Shown here: positions 31,881 through 42,466 of the stretch, one piece after another
Position numbering within the stretch: the stretch's first letter is position 1
How the letters are laid out: each line of letters starts with the position of its first letter
Assembly (NCBI GenBank): GCA_030620095.1
Contig: JAUTXW010001600.1
Coordinates: forward strand, 2,376,501 to 2,440,500
Direction: 5' to 3'
DNA from: Kuschelorhynchus macadamiae
Lineage: Eukaryota; Arthropoda; Insecta; Coleoptera; Curculionidae
DNA length: 64,000 bases
Notes under the pieces: generated by a model
The model's input: the letters and a program-made list of their open reading frames with translations, nothing else
Databases searched by the model: none
Told to the model about the DNA's origin: nothing
Program-made: the position numbers and the translations under genes

Positions 31881-34169
31881 ACCTGCCATTTAACATCAAA
31901 TCCATAATATCTCTCTGACTTCATTTCGCAAGGCTTTGAAATCATTCTTACTGGAAAGTGCCTTCTACACCGTGAACGAGTTTTACAACACATAATTTTA
32001 TCCTTATGAACCCCTAGTGTGATAGTTGCCATTACCAACCATTTTTACCGAATTTTGTATATGTATTTTTTTAATTGTTTCCTACATTTTTATTTTTTAC
32101 TTTGCTTTTTTATTTTTTTACATTATATTTATGAAAATATTTATAACATAGTACGACTGACAAAGTACATTTCTAATGTACTTCTTTTAGGATTCTATAA
32201 TATTAATATTCTAAATTCTTGATTTAAATATTATTTTTCTATAATATTTATGATGTGTTTTTGTTTTGTTTTGTTTGCTAATTTTGATGTTTGTAAACTA
32301 TTTTTTTTACAACAGCTTTGTCCACAAAATTGTAAAATTTTTTTTTTGACAATAAAGCACTTATTTATTTATTTATTTATTTATAAGGAGTAAACGAAAC
32401 AGGCATTATTGGGTTGCCTGACAGGAGGGGTAAGGGAATTCTTAGAAATAAAACACCTGATGACCTAACAGAAAAAGTAAAGACCCACATTGAAAGCTTT
32501 CCGACTACGGAATTACATTATTATCGGAAAAGTAGTAAGAGATTATACTTAGATCCAAGTTTGTCTATTAGCAAAATGTATGACCTCTACTTACAGTGGT
32601 GCAGAGAAGAGAATGAACAAAATTTTGAGTCAAAAATTACATACAGGAGAACATTTTGCAACAACTACAATATGGCATTTTTCAACCCCAAAAGAGACCA
32701 GTGTGAGATATGCGCCCAATACAAAAACAAAACAATCACAGAAGAGGACTACAACCAACACCTACGACGAAAAGATGAGGCAATCAATGCCAAAAATGTA
32801 GATAAAATTCGAGCCACTGAAGATGATACCTTCTTAAGAGCAACTTTTGACTTACAAAGTATTCTTTAAATACCTGCCTCTGAGTATCCCAAATGTATTA
32901 CTCGTTAAAATTATGTGTATACAACTTTACAATATATGAAGAGGCACCCCCCAATAATGCGTTCTGTTTTGCGTGGACCGAAGTAAACGGTCAGAGGGGT
33001 AGCGCAGAAATAGGAACGGCATTGTTAAGATGGATCGAAAAAGTCCCACGGGGTATAAAAGAACTTAGTTTATACTCTGATACATTTGGTGGGCAAAATC
33101 GAAATCAGTTTATTGCTGCATTATTCTTGTATGTCGTACGAAACACTCATATCGAGGTTACACAACACAATTTTTTAGAGAAAGGCCACTCCTATATGGA
33201 AGTAGATTCAATGCATAGTGGCATAGAAAAAGCAAAAACATATACACATGTGAAACATACACGATGAATGACCTCCTTAATGTGTTTAAGCTGGCGCGTT
33301 CAAAGAGGTTAAAAAATAAAACAAGAGACCCATACTACATCGAAGAGCTACGGTTTGGCGACTTTCTGGACTTAAAATCTTTGGCGTCAACTTTCTTGTA
33401 AAATCGAAACAAAGACGAACTCGGAAATCAAGTCTCGTGGCTTAAGTTAAAAGTAATGAGATACGAAAAGATTAAACCCCGTTGTATTTATTCAGTTTAA
33501 GTATAATTACAGCGACGCTGAATTTCGTGTCTTAAAAGTCTGTGGTAAAGGAAGACCAGCCGAAATTCCGAAAGATATCATGCCATTATACAATTCCCTT
33601 TTGGCAATCCCTGAAAAGAAAAAAATAGTCTACTTGAACTATGCGCCAATATGATTATACCACCTGAATATCATTACTGGTATAAATCTCTCCCAGTGGA
33701 CAAGAAAAAAGTTTTCACCATACCCGCGGACCCAATAAGTGATTTGGACGATTCTGAGTAGTGATCGACTGAGTAGTGTTAAGACAAAAATACATCATAA
33801 AATGCCTAAGTCATTTTTTTTCAAAAACTCTCATGTAAACTTACATCTCAGTAGGTTTGTGGAAAATTACAGCATTTCATACATCTATATTCCAAAATTT
33901 ATGTACATGCAAATATTTCTTGATTTTACGCAGAGCCTTAAAATTAAAACGTATTTTCCTAAGAACTTACTATTTGGACTTGGGTCACTTTTCGCAGTAA
34001 GCCCACGATATTACAAAAATCGGGACAGAAATCGAGTGATATTAATTGAAATGAATATTCATGGTACAATTATTACAATTATTTATACTATTAACAAAAT
34101 TTGGAAACACGTTTTCTCGTTTCTTCTCGATGTGTATTACATTTTCTGACTCCACAGATTCTTCATATC

Positions 34170-35352
34170 TAATCAATGTTCCTCACACTGTTGAAGCACT
34201 GCAAGAGACTTCTGGCTGGGTCTTATTGCATAAAATTTTATTCGCTACTTTTTATTATTGAGGCTCTCAGCTACGTAACTTGCTTGATAGCTAATACATC
34301 AACCCCAGTATTTGCTAATAAAGTTGCCGACGTTCTTCTAAAAGAGTTTCCAGTATACATTTTGAAGTTCTCAAACTTTAGAAATTCCACAATTTTACTT
34401 GGAATTGACGAAAACGTATTTTTCCCGACAGGCTGGTTTAAGCACTTTCCATTTTGATATCGCATAAAGAAGCGGATTAATTGTCGTCATGTGGAATCTT
34501 GTATCAATGTACTTTTAAATTATCTTGAAATGACAAACCTGAATGTCGTCACTTTTTGTTACTGTAAATGTACGTGACATTCTATTTTTGGAGTCAGGAA
34601 TGGTCACAATTATGACTTCTTGACTTATTTTAATATTGTCCATTTTCATTTCACAGAGTTCATTAAAACGGCACGCCCCAGCAACTCCCATTACCACTAC
34701 GACATTCATCAATAAGTTTATATCATCGAGGACTTTAAGCATGAACTTATTCACATCTTCCCTGTTAAACACATTCGATTTTTTGGGTCTATAACCATCA
34801 TTTTTTCTTTTCAAAAATGCTCGAAGTTTTGGATACTAAGAAATATCTATATTTTCCGCTATAAAAAGGGTGGACTTCAACATGGAATACTCACACCATA
34901 ACTTTTTTCGTGGAAATACGCCAACAAGGTTTTTGAGACTGCAGTAGTCGTCTTGCATTGGCACCAATTCTTAAAGGATTTATATGCTGCTTCATACCTT
35001 TTTTTCGACTTTTCCGGTAGTAGAGATAAACAAGCAATATTCGCTGATTCTTTTATGTTTGAAACATCCATTTTGTCCACACATTTTCAACCTGACGTTG
35101 TTGATAAAATAAGAACTGCTTATGTTGCTCTGGCAACGGATCACGGCTGCCTTCATAATTTAATGAGAATGCTATTGAATGTAATGATAATGAAAATCCA
35201 AAACTATATCCAGCATTTTCTTGTAGACATACAATACAGGGAGGGGGAAAAATGTTATATATTATATGGGATGTAAATACATTAACCAGTCTCGAACTTT
35301 TTTGCAAACTCGTCCTCGACTGGTAAATGTTACTTACATCCCTTATAGTATA
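34170..35352 (-). pseudogene. Crypton-like tyrosine recombinase B with 5' palindrome
   Basis: From the ATG at 35080 (MDKMDVSNIKESANIACLSL) the minus strand encodes the N-terminal SAM-like part (EKSKKRYEAAYKSFKNWCQ). After a break come 34515-34814 (KPKKSNVFNREDV-like block, GVAGACRFNELCEMKMDNI with the first catalytic Arg, then IPDSKNRMSRTF) and 34271-34465 (MYTGNSFRRTSATLL). The last carries the second catalytic Arg block, but with Asn where His is usual. The end with the nucleophile Tyr is scrambled by stops. A 95-bp palindrome (35257-35351) precedes the ATG. Cryptons mobilise by tyrosine recombination and lack TIRs, so the exact ends are unknown. Confidence 0.78.
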
Positions 35353-35576
35353 AATAACTATTTTGGCATCTAGGGACGCAAACACGAAGATATGTAAAAC
35401 CTGCTAGAGTGATGGGAAAATAGCGTAATTTCATGTGGTTACTATGTAAATAAGAAGATTTTCAAAAAATACATTCATATAAATCGCTAAGGGAGCTATC
35501 TTTCTTTCTTTCTTTACAGCTGGAACAGAATGAGCCCCAGCGTGCACAAGTTGTTGATTTGTTGATACATGCCTCT

Positions 35577-35913
35577 GGCATTATTCAGTCACGTCAGTAC
35601 CTACTGGCGAACTTTCAGAAGATGCTATTGAAGCTGGATATAAAAGTTACAAAACTCTCCGACAGTTTCACTCAAGGAAAACCTCAAGGCTTGCCACTAA
35701 TTCGGATATATTAATATTAATAGCATCTGATTCCGTGATATCACCACATAGAAAGAAGACCAGAAAAACTTGACTTTAAATAGAAAAGTATTAAGCATGT
35801 TAAAAACACCTGCCTGTAACGCAATTACAGAATCGATCCGTAGTGGTGACGGTGAAGATGAGGTCGATGATGTCGATAATGATAGTGATGATGAACAATC
35901 GGACGGCAATTAA
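35577..35913 (+). pseudogene. Remnant of an unnamed insect gene family, one frameshift
   Basis: A plus-strand frame reads VPTGELSEDAIEAGYKSYKT, then a HSRKTSRLATNSDIL segment and ASDSVISPHRKKTRK up to a TGA near 35770. After a one-base shift it reads NLTLNRKVLSMLKTPACNAI and ends with an acidic tail (GDGEDEVDDVDNDSDDEQSDGN) and a stop at 35913. The pattern of two consistent frames suggests a real C terminus with one indel. I recall similar C termini in uncharacterised arthropod proteins next to transposons but cannot name them. A CTTT microsatellite and a TTACAG splice-acceptor-like site lie just upstream near 35520. Confidence 0.45.
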
Positions 35914-36614
35914 AATGACAATTTAACTGCAACCCATATGTATTCATAAACACTATTAATTTGCATATTGTTAAAAACAAAATTTGTTTACCTAATACGT
36001 ATATTAGTCGTTTACCTTTTTTTAAACTCTTACATGCATGCGAAGTCACTGGCAAACGCTCCATTTGATTTCCAAACTTTATTTAAGCGATCTTGACAAA
36101 ATTCCATAAAAAAATCATAACTTTAAATATCAAATTATGGCCATCTAAATTCGTGATTTGTCCGGCTTATTGTAAAACAATACGCATTCATTTTTCAGTT
36201 GCAACCAAGTTATAAATATCAAATTATTTCTTTGTTGCTTACTTATTAAAATACTCCAACGAAAACACCATATACCTTTCATTAATATTATTCTGTGGTC
36301 GTAAATAAGACAACACCAAAGTGTTAGGTTAGCCACTGGATACAATAAATTAATTTTTGCAGATTAATTACCGTGAAAGCATGCTCTAGCGATTTTCGAA
36401 TATAAACACTCTAGAATTTCTCGGTTTACTTGACAAACATTGCAATAACACCCACACGCTATTCAGAGGGACCTATTTCTAAGGAGATGTTTATCTTAGA
36501 TTATCTTTCTTAAAGGCTTGTTGGCAACATTATACCGTCGCACAGAGAGCTGTTTGTCGAAACTAGGTTGCAAAAAGTTATATATAAATACAGAATATTG
36601 GATATGTCGTTGTA

Positions 36615-36753
36615 GTGCAAAACTTTTCATTTAATCTGAATCATAATAATCATATCAATCTTCTTAATTTACATTCATTAACAAACTTTAACAGTCATCG
36701 ATTCCTCGGGGTGATTTTTGATTCCTTAAGTAAGTCATATAATATTCTTGAAG
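36615..36753 (+). pseudogene. Short LINE reverse-transcriptase fragment
   Basis: About 45 codons reading NFNSHRFLGVIFDSLSKSYNI resemble the 'FLGVxFD' block near the end of LINE RT domains. Stops flank it. The rest of 35914-36830 has no recognised gene. Confidence 0.4.
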
Positions 36754-36831
36754 AGTAAATGGGCAAAGTATTATTAGAATGCTATCTGGTACTAAATGGG
36801 GATCTTATCGTGATTTCTGAGAGTGTATGTA

Positions 36832-38840
36832 CCGGGTGGCCAACTAAGAATGGACGTCGGCGTCGGCTGTAACTCGATAACCGTTTATCGTACAACTTAG
36901 GGAAAAAACTCAATAGGTAAACCGATCAAGAGAAATCGCTGGAAATCATTTTCGAATTTGAAATATGGCCGTCAGGGTGCGCTACTGATGCGACCAATCA
37001 GAAAACAGCGTTTTTCTCAAAAGTTTGCAGGTAAAGATATATTTCTAATTCAGTCATCGTAAACTCTAAAGAATAGTTAATTTTTTTTGTTATATATGGT
37101 GGTGGGGGGAACGTCAAACATTTTTTAATTTAAATGCTAATAATTCCGGCATAAGTTAATGGAATTAAACAAACTAGGTGCCGTTGAAAAGAACTTTCTT
37201 TCCTCATTCATCTGCAGTATACATATTGTCGAATCTATTTTGCCGTGGTAGTTAGAGGGGGCTGTTTAACATTCCAACTTTTATTAGGCATTAACATGAA
37301 AATTTGATGTTTTTTTTACGTGTCTAAAAAGAGGATGAAATTCCTAAAAATTCAGTGCAAACCGCAACTTTCAATCTTAACTGGAGATATTAATAAAATT
37401 TAAAATTAGGCCACCGGCGCACCGCGACAATATCTCCGAAACTCGAAATCATAGAGCTTTTGCGTTATAATATGCTCAAGAGAAAATGTCATAAATTATA
37501 CTTCGAGTTTCTTTAACAACCACTCGATGGCACAGCAGTCGTTAATAAGAAAAATATTTTCATTTTTTGGGTATTTATTTCTTTTAAAACCCTATTGACA
37601 AGACTACATTTCAGTTTCGAAACAATTGTTATGGGTAGATATCTTATTATGTTCGGTATGTAAAACATAAACAGATAAACTAATATTTTTAAAAAAGTAA
37701 AAATAATCATAATGATAAACTAATGATGGGTAACATTAACGCTAAATGTTCAAATTGTCGTCCATCATTTTGAATGCACTTACGCATTCTACCTTGAGTA
37801 GACCAAACTGCGGTCTCTACTTCTGCTATAGAAAGTGTTCGCATACATTCTCTTATTCGGATAATCATATCATCACTTGTGGTGGTCTAGTTACAAAGAC
37901 TATATCTTTTACTCGACCCCACAAATAAAAATCCAGACATATTAAATCCGGCGGTCTTGCTGGCCATGGAAATACACAGCCCCATCTACAACGGTAGATG
38001 TTATCTAAAAACTCTCGCACATTCACCGCAAAGTGAGCTGGACAACTGTCTTGCTGGAATATCATCGATGCTAAGTTGTTATTCCTAGCGTTCTAACCTA
38101 TGCAGGGTAGCCCAATGAAAACGAAGCACCTCATTTTGGATATTTACTTATGTTTTTTGGAAAAACGCTTAGAGCTTATTTTATATCGATTTTATATTTA
38201 TTTTTATCTTAAAAGTGGCCAAGAATCACAAAAATCATAACAATTATTTCAATACTGAAATGAAGCTTTGTCAATAGGATGTTAAAAAAACATCCATAAA
38301 ATGAAAATATTTTTTTATTGGCGGCTGCTGCGCCGTCTGGTGGTTGTAAAAGAAACTGGAAATATAATTTCTAACATTTTCTCTTGGGCATATTATAACG
38401 CAAAAACTCTATTACTTCCAGTTTCGGAGATATAGCGTTGTCGCGGTGCGTCGGTTTCCTAATTCTAACTATTTATCTCCAATTAGAAAAAAAGCTAGAA
38501 AGTTGCGGTTTGCGCTGGATTTTTAGGAATTCTATCCTCTAGTTAGACATGTAAAAAATACATAGCGTGTCATTTCAAATTTTCATGATAATGCCTAATA
38601 AATGTTGGAATGTTAAACAGCGCCCTCTAGCTATCACGGCAAAATAAATTCGAACAATGTTTATACTACAGATGATTGAAGAAAGAAAGCTTTTTTAAAT
38701 GATACCCACCATATTTTATGCGATGGAGCGAAATACCAAAAAAATACCTATTCTTTATTGTTTACGACGACTGAACTAGAAATAAATATAAACAATGTGA
38801 AAAATCGCATTGGTTGATTGAACTTTTTAACCAATAAAGG
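36832..38840 (-). mobile_element. Mariner 4: long-TIR element, right end truncated
   Basis: The left end CCGGGTGGCCAACTAAGAATG follows TA (36830-36831). From about 36985 to 37545 the sequence is mirrored by about 38300-38830 at roughly 75-80 percent by eye (shared CACCGCGACAATATCTCCGAAACT and AGTTTCGGAGATATAGCG blocks). The outermost ~150 bp of the left arm has no partner, so the right end has been lost. The centre holds a broken transposase on minus. Confidence 0.72.
37720..38065 (-). pseudogene. Mariner 4 transposase, C-terminal half
   Basis: The frame 37865-38065 shows MIFQQDSCPAHFAVNVREFL with the second catalytic Asp and PWPARPPDLICLDFYLWGRV with the third. They lie 38 residues apart, so about three residues of the DD41D spacing are missing. 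The tail in another frame (MRTLSIAEVETAVWSTQGRM, CIQNDGRQFEHL) is the usual C terminus. The N-terminal domain and first Asp are absent. Confidence 0.7.
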
Positions 38841-38884
38841 TTATTACACTTTGAAATTATAGGTTTTTTATTTTATGGATATGG

Positions 38885-38985
38885 TGGTAAAGTGACGTGG
38901 ACTATTGTGGCCCTTCGAACGATGTGAAATTGATTTTTGGCCCTTGCATTAAAAAAAGTTGAAGACCCTTACTTTAAAACGTCGC
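38885..38985 (-). other. Orphan hAT terminal fragment
   Basis: Read on minus, GGGTCTTCAAC followed by a T-rich stretch and GGGCCAAAAATCAATTTC, then GGGCCACAATAGTCC, resembles the terminal region of ZBED/GTF2IRD2-like hAT elements, which begin near CAGGGGTCTTCAAC. No partner end or TSD was found. From 38990 to 39830 I see no gene. Confidence 0.4.
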
Positions 38986-39828
38986 AGCAATCTAGCTCAT
39001 ATTTTTCGAAAATATTTGCGTTTACTTCTTCTGTATAGCACGTATTAGTAACATAATTTGGGCTGATAAGTCAATAAAAACAGCCAAAATGTGAAATTCC
39101 GTTAAAAGGTCCTTTACTTTTTTACACAGTACCTACAACTTTTTTAACAATGAAACTTTCCTTTTATTAACAAGATTTAAATATGTTACAATTTTTTGTA
39201 ATATGCAAAATAACTATATGTTTGCATGTTTATTTAACGATCACTAACAGCTTGTCCATATTTTTAGAATATCCTTGTTATTGAATTTTCATAACTTATA
39301 CAATATATTTGTCCTTTTTTCAGTCAAAAAGTTACCCAAAAAATATTTTAACCAAATAATAGTTTTGTGAGAACAGAATTAACTACACATGACTACTTGA
39401 AACTACACTGATCAAGAAAAAATGGAGTGTATGAATGTCTTGCGATATCTATTTATTTCCTTTTGGTTTTCCAGATTTAGCACCGCAAAATCATAATCAG
39501 TTTTTCAAGCTTCTCTTAGGGCTTTGCGCCTTTGGGAACAGATTACATCTGTGCCTCAGACGACAAACTATACCACACGAACAATTTTTCATCGATGTGA
39601 AATGTGAGAGTAAGATTTCCATCAAAATCTAATGCCGTTGTCAACCTTCTTGTTAAATTTGTATTTAGTTCTTTTTCCACAAGGATTTCCTATACTTTCG
39701 TGCGGAAAGATTTCTTTCAGATTCTTTGAGAAATCCTTTTTATTGAAAAGAAGATATATATAAAACGTGAATGCCATCACTTTCTTCTTATAACTTCCTG
39801 TTTTTTGTCACTGTAAGTTGTATATATT

Positions 39829-39833
<5 letters not shown>

Positions 39834-39904
<71 letters not shown>
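39834..39904. repeat. (TA)n microsatellite, left flank of hAT copy 2
   Basis: About 70 bp of uninterrupted TA directly abutting the hAT terminus TAGGGGCGTGCGGTG. Confidence 0.96.
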
Positions 39905-39909
<5 letters not shown>

Positions 39910-42327
39910 GCGTGCGGTGAAATTTTAAGAAAGGGAAGCAATTTTTAGAAACTTACTTATTTGTAATGTAATTCGATTCTTCGATCATTTTTTGCAAATT
40001 TGTCAATGACGACATCATAAAAACGTCAATGCTCCAACATATTTCGGAGAAGTTTATTTTCAATGGACAACAGCGATATATGCGAAAGTCTCTCCTGCCC
40101 CGTTGAATTTCTTACGAAATTTTTTATACGTTTAAGTGTTTAAAAATTGGGTTCTACTGATGAATTTGTGGTAGATATTGTCAATACTAATTCACACAAT
40201 TTCGACACCTCGGTGTAGGCATCTTCCAGCTCCCTGTCTTTTAAAAATTGCATTGGTCATGAGTTTCGTAAATCACTTTTAGTTCAGATCGCAGTAACAC
40301 TCGGTCGAAGAACTGCTCATAATGAAGAAGAAGATATTAAGACGCATTTTCTGAAAAGTTTTTCCTTTAAATTCATCAAAATTGCAGAGCTCGAGGAATT
40401 TAAAATCATTTAAAACGTTAAATCTATAGTTTATTTGTTGCTGAATTTGATCGATTATTTCATAAAAGCTTGATCTGTCTGTATGATGTATGTATGTTTG
40501 AACCTCTCCCACCTTGTCTGTTCGAAGACGCTTGGCGTGTGGCTCTACATTTAACGTCATCGTTTTCTCCCAAAATAGGTCAAAATCATCTCTTTTTTGG
40601 CCTAACATGGACTTAAAATCATCCACTTTTTTTACGCAGAAAGCAATATCATTTGTTTTAGTTTGTAATATATTAAAAACATTGTCCGAGAATGAAAATA
40701 TTTCTGAAAATATGTTCAACAAATAATTAAAATTAAAATCTCGTTTCAAATAGTCTAAAAACCCCCTCGAACTATTTATTGCTTCTGAATCCCACGTTTC
40801 ATTATTTTCTATTATATTCTCAAATAGTTCAATCAGTGATTCACGATTTTCAGATACTGTTAATACAAGTTTTCCATTATAGTTCCATCTAGTAGGAGCT
40901 ACTTTGGGTAATCGTTTGTGGACAATGGAGTCCAGAGCTTGTGCACGTTTTGTTGACTTGGAAAAAAAAGCAGCCATGCCACTTAAAGTAAGGAAAAATA
41001 CTTTACACTCTTTAATGTGATTGATGGACTGGGATAAAACTAAACTTAATTTATGAGCAAAACAATTGACAAAAACAGCATTTGGGAAAGTTTCTCGAAC
41101 TTTAGCTTGCAGACCCCCTAATTGTCTTGCCATCACTGCAGCTTCATCATAGCTTTGAGCAACTAATTTTTTCTCTCCATTAATTTCTTTAGTAACGTTA
41201 TAAACTACGGTATATAATGCATCTGCTGTACGATTTTCGGACACATTCTTAAAACCTAAAAATCGTTCTTGAATACTTCCGTCTGTTTTAACGTAGTGTA
41301 TTACTACAGATAATTAGCTAAAATTAGTGATATCAGTTGTTTCGTCCAGAACAATAGCGATGAACCGCGCTTCACCAATCTCCTGATTAATTCTTTTTAG
41401 AATAATGGTTGCAACAGCGGTAATTAAATCATTCTGGATTCGATTCGACGTTCCGCGAAAAACGCTAGACTGCTCTAAATGACTTTTTAAGCAATCATCA
41501 TATTTAGCCATTAAACTAAGTAAATCTTGAAAATTTCGTCTATTTGAAGAAACCCTTGTTTCGTCATGACTTCTAAATCCCAATTCGTGCTGTCCGAGAA
41601 AACAAACAACATCGATAAGTCTTCTTAATATTTGCCTATTTTTATAGACTAGTTCACTGTGTTGGCGGTGACTAATTTCGAACTGTTTATTAAGGGCATG
41701 TTCAATTCTGGTTTTGCCGAAGATTTTTTCTTTTATGACGGCCTGTAAATGCGCTTTGGACATAGGGTGTCTTTTTACAGCTTTATGGAAATTGTTTAAA
41801 TCGGAAAAACCAGTTTTATTTCAGAGACCTTTTTCATTTTCAAAAACTAAACATGGCCAACAAAATAATTTACTTATATTTTCACACCCTGTTAGCTATT
41901 TAAATTGTTCGCATTGTTTTTCCGGATAAAAATGTCTAATACAGTTTTTCATTTCTGTGGTTAAATTTTTCATAGGCGGTTTTGCCCCTCCTTTGGAACT
42001 TATTTGAAGCTTATCAGCGAAGTTTAATGTTAAAAATCCCTTTATTATTAAGACGCACACCACACATTCACACACACTCTTCTTACTAAATTTCTTACAA
42101 AAATTGCAAACAGCCGGTGGAAAGTTCAATAACCTCTGGCTCGATTTACAGGAAATCAAGCATACAAAACTTGGCTGCAGAGAAGTTAGCGGCCTGCATA
42201 GGTTCTATTCGATATTCTATTATGGCTGGGTCGGAGTCAAGGCCGCATTTATTATGGGCTTGATAATTAAGATAATATTTTAGCATTTTTAATATAAATT
42301 AAATTAATGGTTTCCTATTTCAAAAAT

Positions 42328-42330
<3 letters not shown>
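39905..42330 (-). mobile_element. hAT DNA transposon 3, copy 2 (minus strand), 5' end lost
   Basis: The left terminus TAGGGGCGTGCGGTGAAATT matches the right end of copy 1. Similarity continues to 42330, where copy 1 reads on (its 18.83-kb region) but this copy runs into a second (TA)n tract, so the other TIR is missing. The two copies lie in opposite orientation about 18.5 kb apart and form a 2.4-kb inverted pair. The transposase is better preserved here than in copy 1. Confidence 0.8.
40000..42159 (-). pseudogene. hAT transposase 3, copy 2, one internal TAA plus damaged ends
   Basis: The N-terminal segment (about 41896-42159) contains SKGGAKPPMKNLTTEMKNCI and then CENISKLFCWPCLVFENEKG with the TTF-type cysteines. 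From 41763 to 40279 one frame of almost 500 codons is open except for a TAA at 41314-41316, where copy 1 has CAA (NFSQLS). It includes FIAIVLDETTDITNFS, AQSYDEAAVMARQLGGLQA, NCFAHKLSLVLSQS, TRWNYNGKLVL and a NILQTKTNDIAFC segment. The last ~190 codons, including the dimerisation motif, lie beyond a frameshift at about 40320 and are degraded (LTISTTNSSV-like, near 40180). Confidence 0.85.

Positions 42331-42379
<49 letters not shown>
42331..42379. repeat. (TA)n microsatellite at the broken 5' end of hAT copy 2
   Basis: About 49 bp of TA repeat exactly at the point where homology to hAT copy 1 stops. Confidence 0.95.
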
Positions 42380-42382
<3 letters not shown>

Positions 42383-42466
42383 TCCTTAAAAAAGTTCGCA
42401 TCATATGGGAATTTTTTTATTAGGTTACTTTGTCAAAGTTTAACATAGGCAATAACTTCTGCTTTA

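Larger units (their letters stand above)
28608..32384 (+). mobile_element. LINE (CR1/jockey-type), 5'-truncated, (TTTA)n tail
   Basis: The right end is a poly-TTTA tail (about 32361-32384) after AATAAAGC. The left end is inferred at 28608, where the host reading frame stops matching its family. Removing 28608-32387 joins CAAG to GAGTAAACG and restores the host frame exactly. AAG is present on both sides (28605-28607 and 32385-32387), a minimal target duplication. It contains the end of ORF1 and a nearly full ORF2 (endonuclease plus RT) with at least two frameshifts and one stop. About 3.8 kb. Confidence 0.82.
27276..33761 (+). pseudogene. Transposase-like gene of unnamed family, interrupted by a LINE
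   Basis: Exon 1 (27276-27345) starts MSGRGKL, then an in-frame TGA. Exon 2 is 27524-27646. Exon 3 starts at 28020; all donors are GTAAG and all phases agree. Exon 3 encodes an acidic stretch, a basic stretch (KKRARWRK), and a cysteine motif (CTNCKFKC) with SRKYHFKNY and SFFLKTL. The LINE then splits the codon after LQ. Coding resumes at 32388 (PDDLTEKVKTHIESFP, NPKRDQCEICAQY). A TAA follows TFDLQSIL, then a shift, then AFCFAWTEVNGQRGSAEIGT, LYSDTFGGQNRNQF and YMEVDSMHSGIE. The D in FDLQ, D in YSD and E in the last block are possible DDE residues (inference). More stops follow up to 33761. Confidence 0.7.
26901..34009 (+). mobile_element. TIR-bounded DNA element of unrecognised superfamily, split by a LINE
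   Basis: ATCGCGGGCTTACTGCGAAA at 26901 and the reverse complement of ATCGTGGGCTTACTGCGAAA ending at 34009 form 23-bp TIRs with one mismatch. They enclose a single multi-exon gene (27276-33761) plus the LINE at 28608-32384. Without the LINE the element is about 3.3 kb. The left subterminal region (26950-27180) has several GACCAAGTCA / TGATCAAGT motifs in both orientations, like transposase-binding repeats. No clear target duplication was found: the flanks are ATTAAC and TTACAA. A Sola-type element is one possibility, but I cannot assign it from sequence alone. Confidence 0.7.

Noticed and set aside
34953..35385. Overlapping ORFs on both strands upstream of recombinase B
   Set aside because: They cross the palindrome and antisense of the recombinase N terminus; homology and splice context are absent.
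39435..39790. Possible recombinase or gene fragment near 39.4-39.8 kb
   Set aside because: Some short resemblance to Crypton B sequence (TTTTTTGTCACTGTAA) but no consistent translation on either strand.
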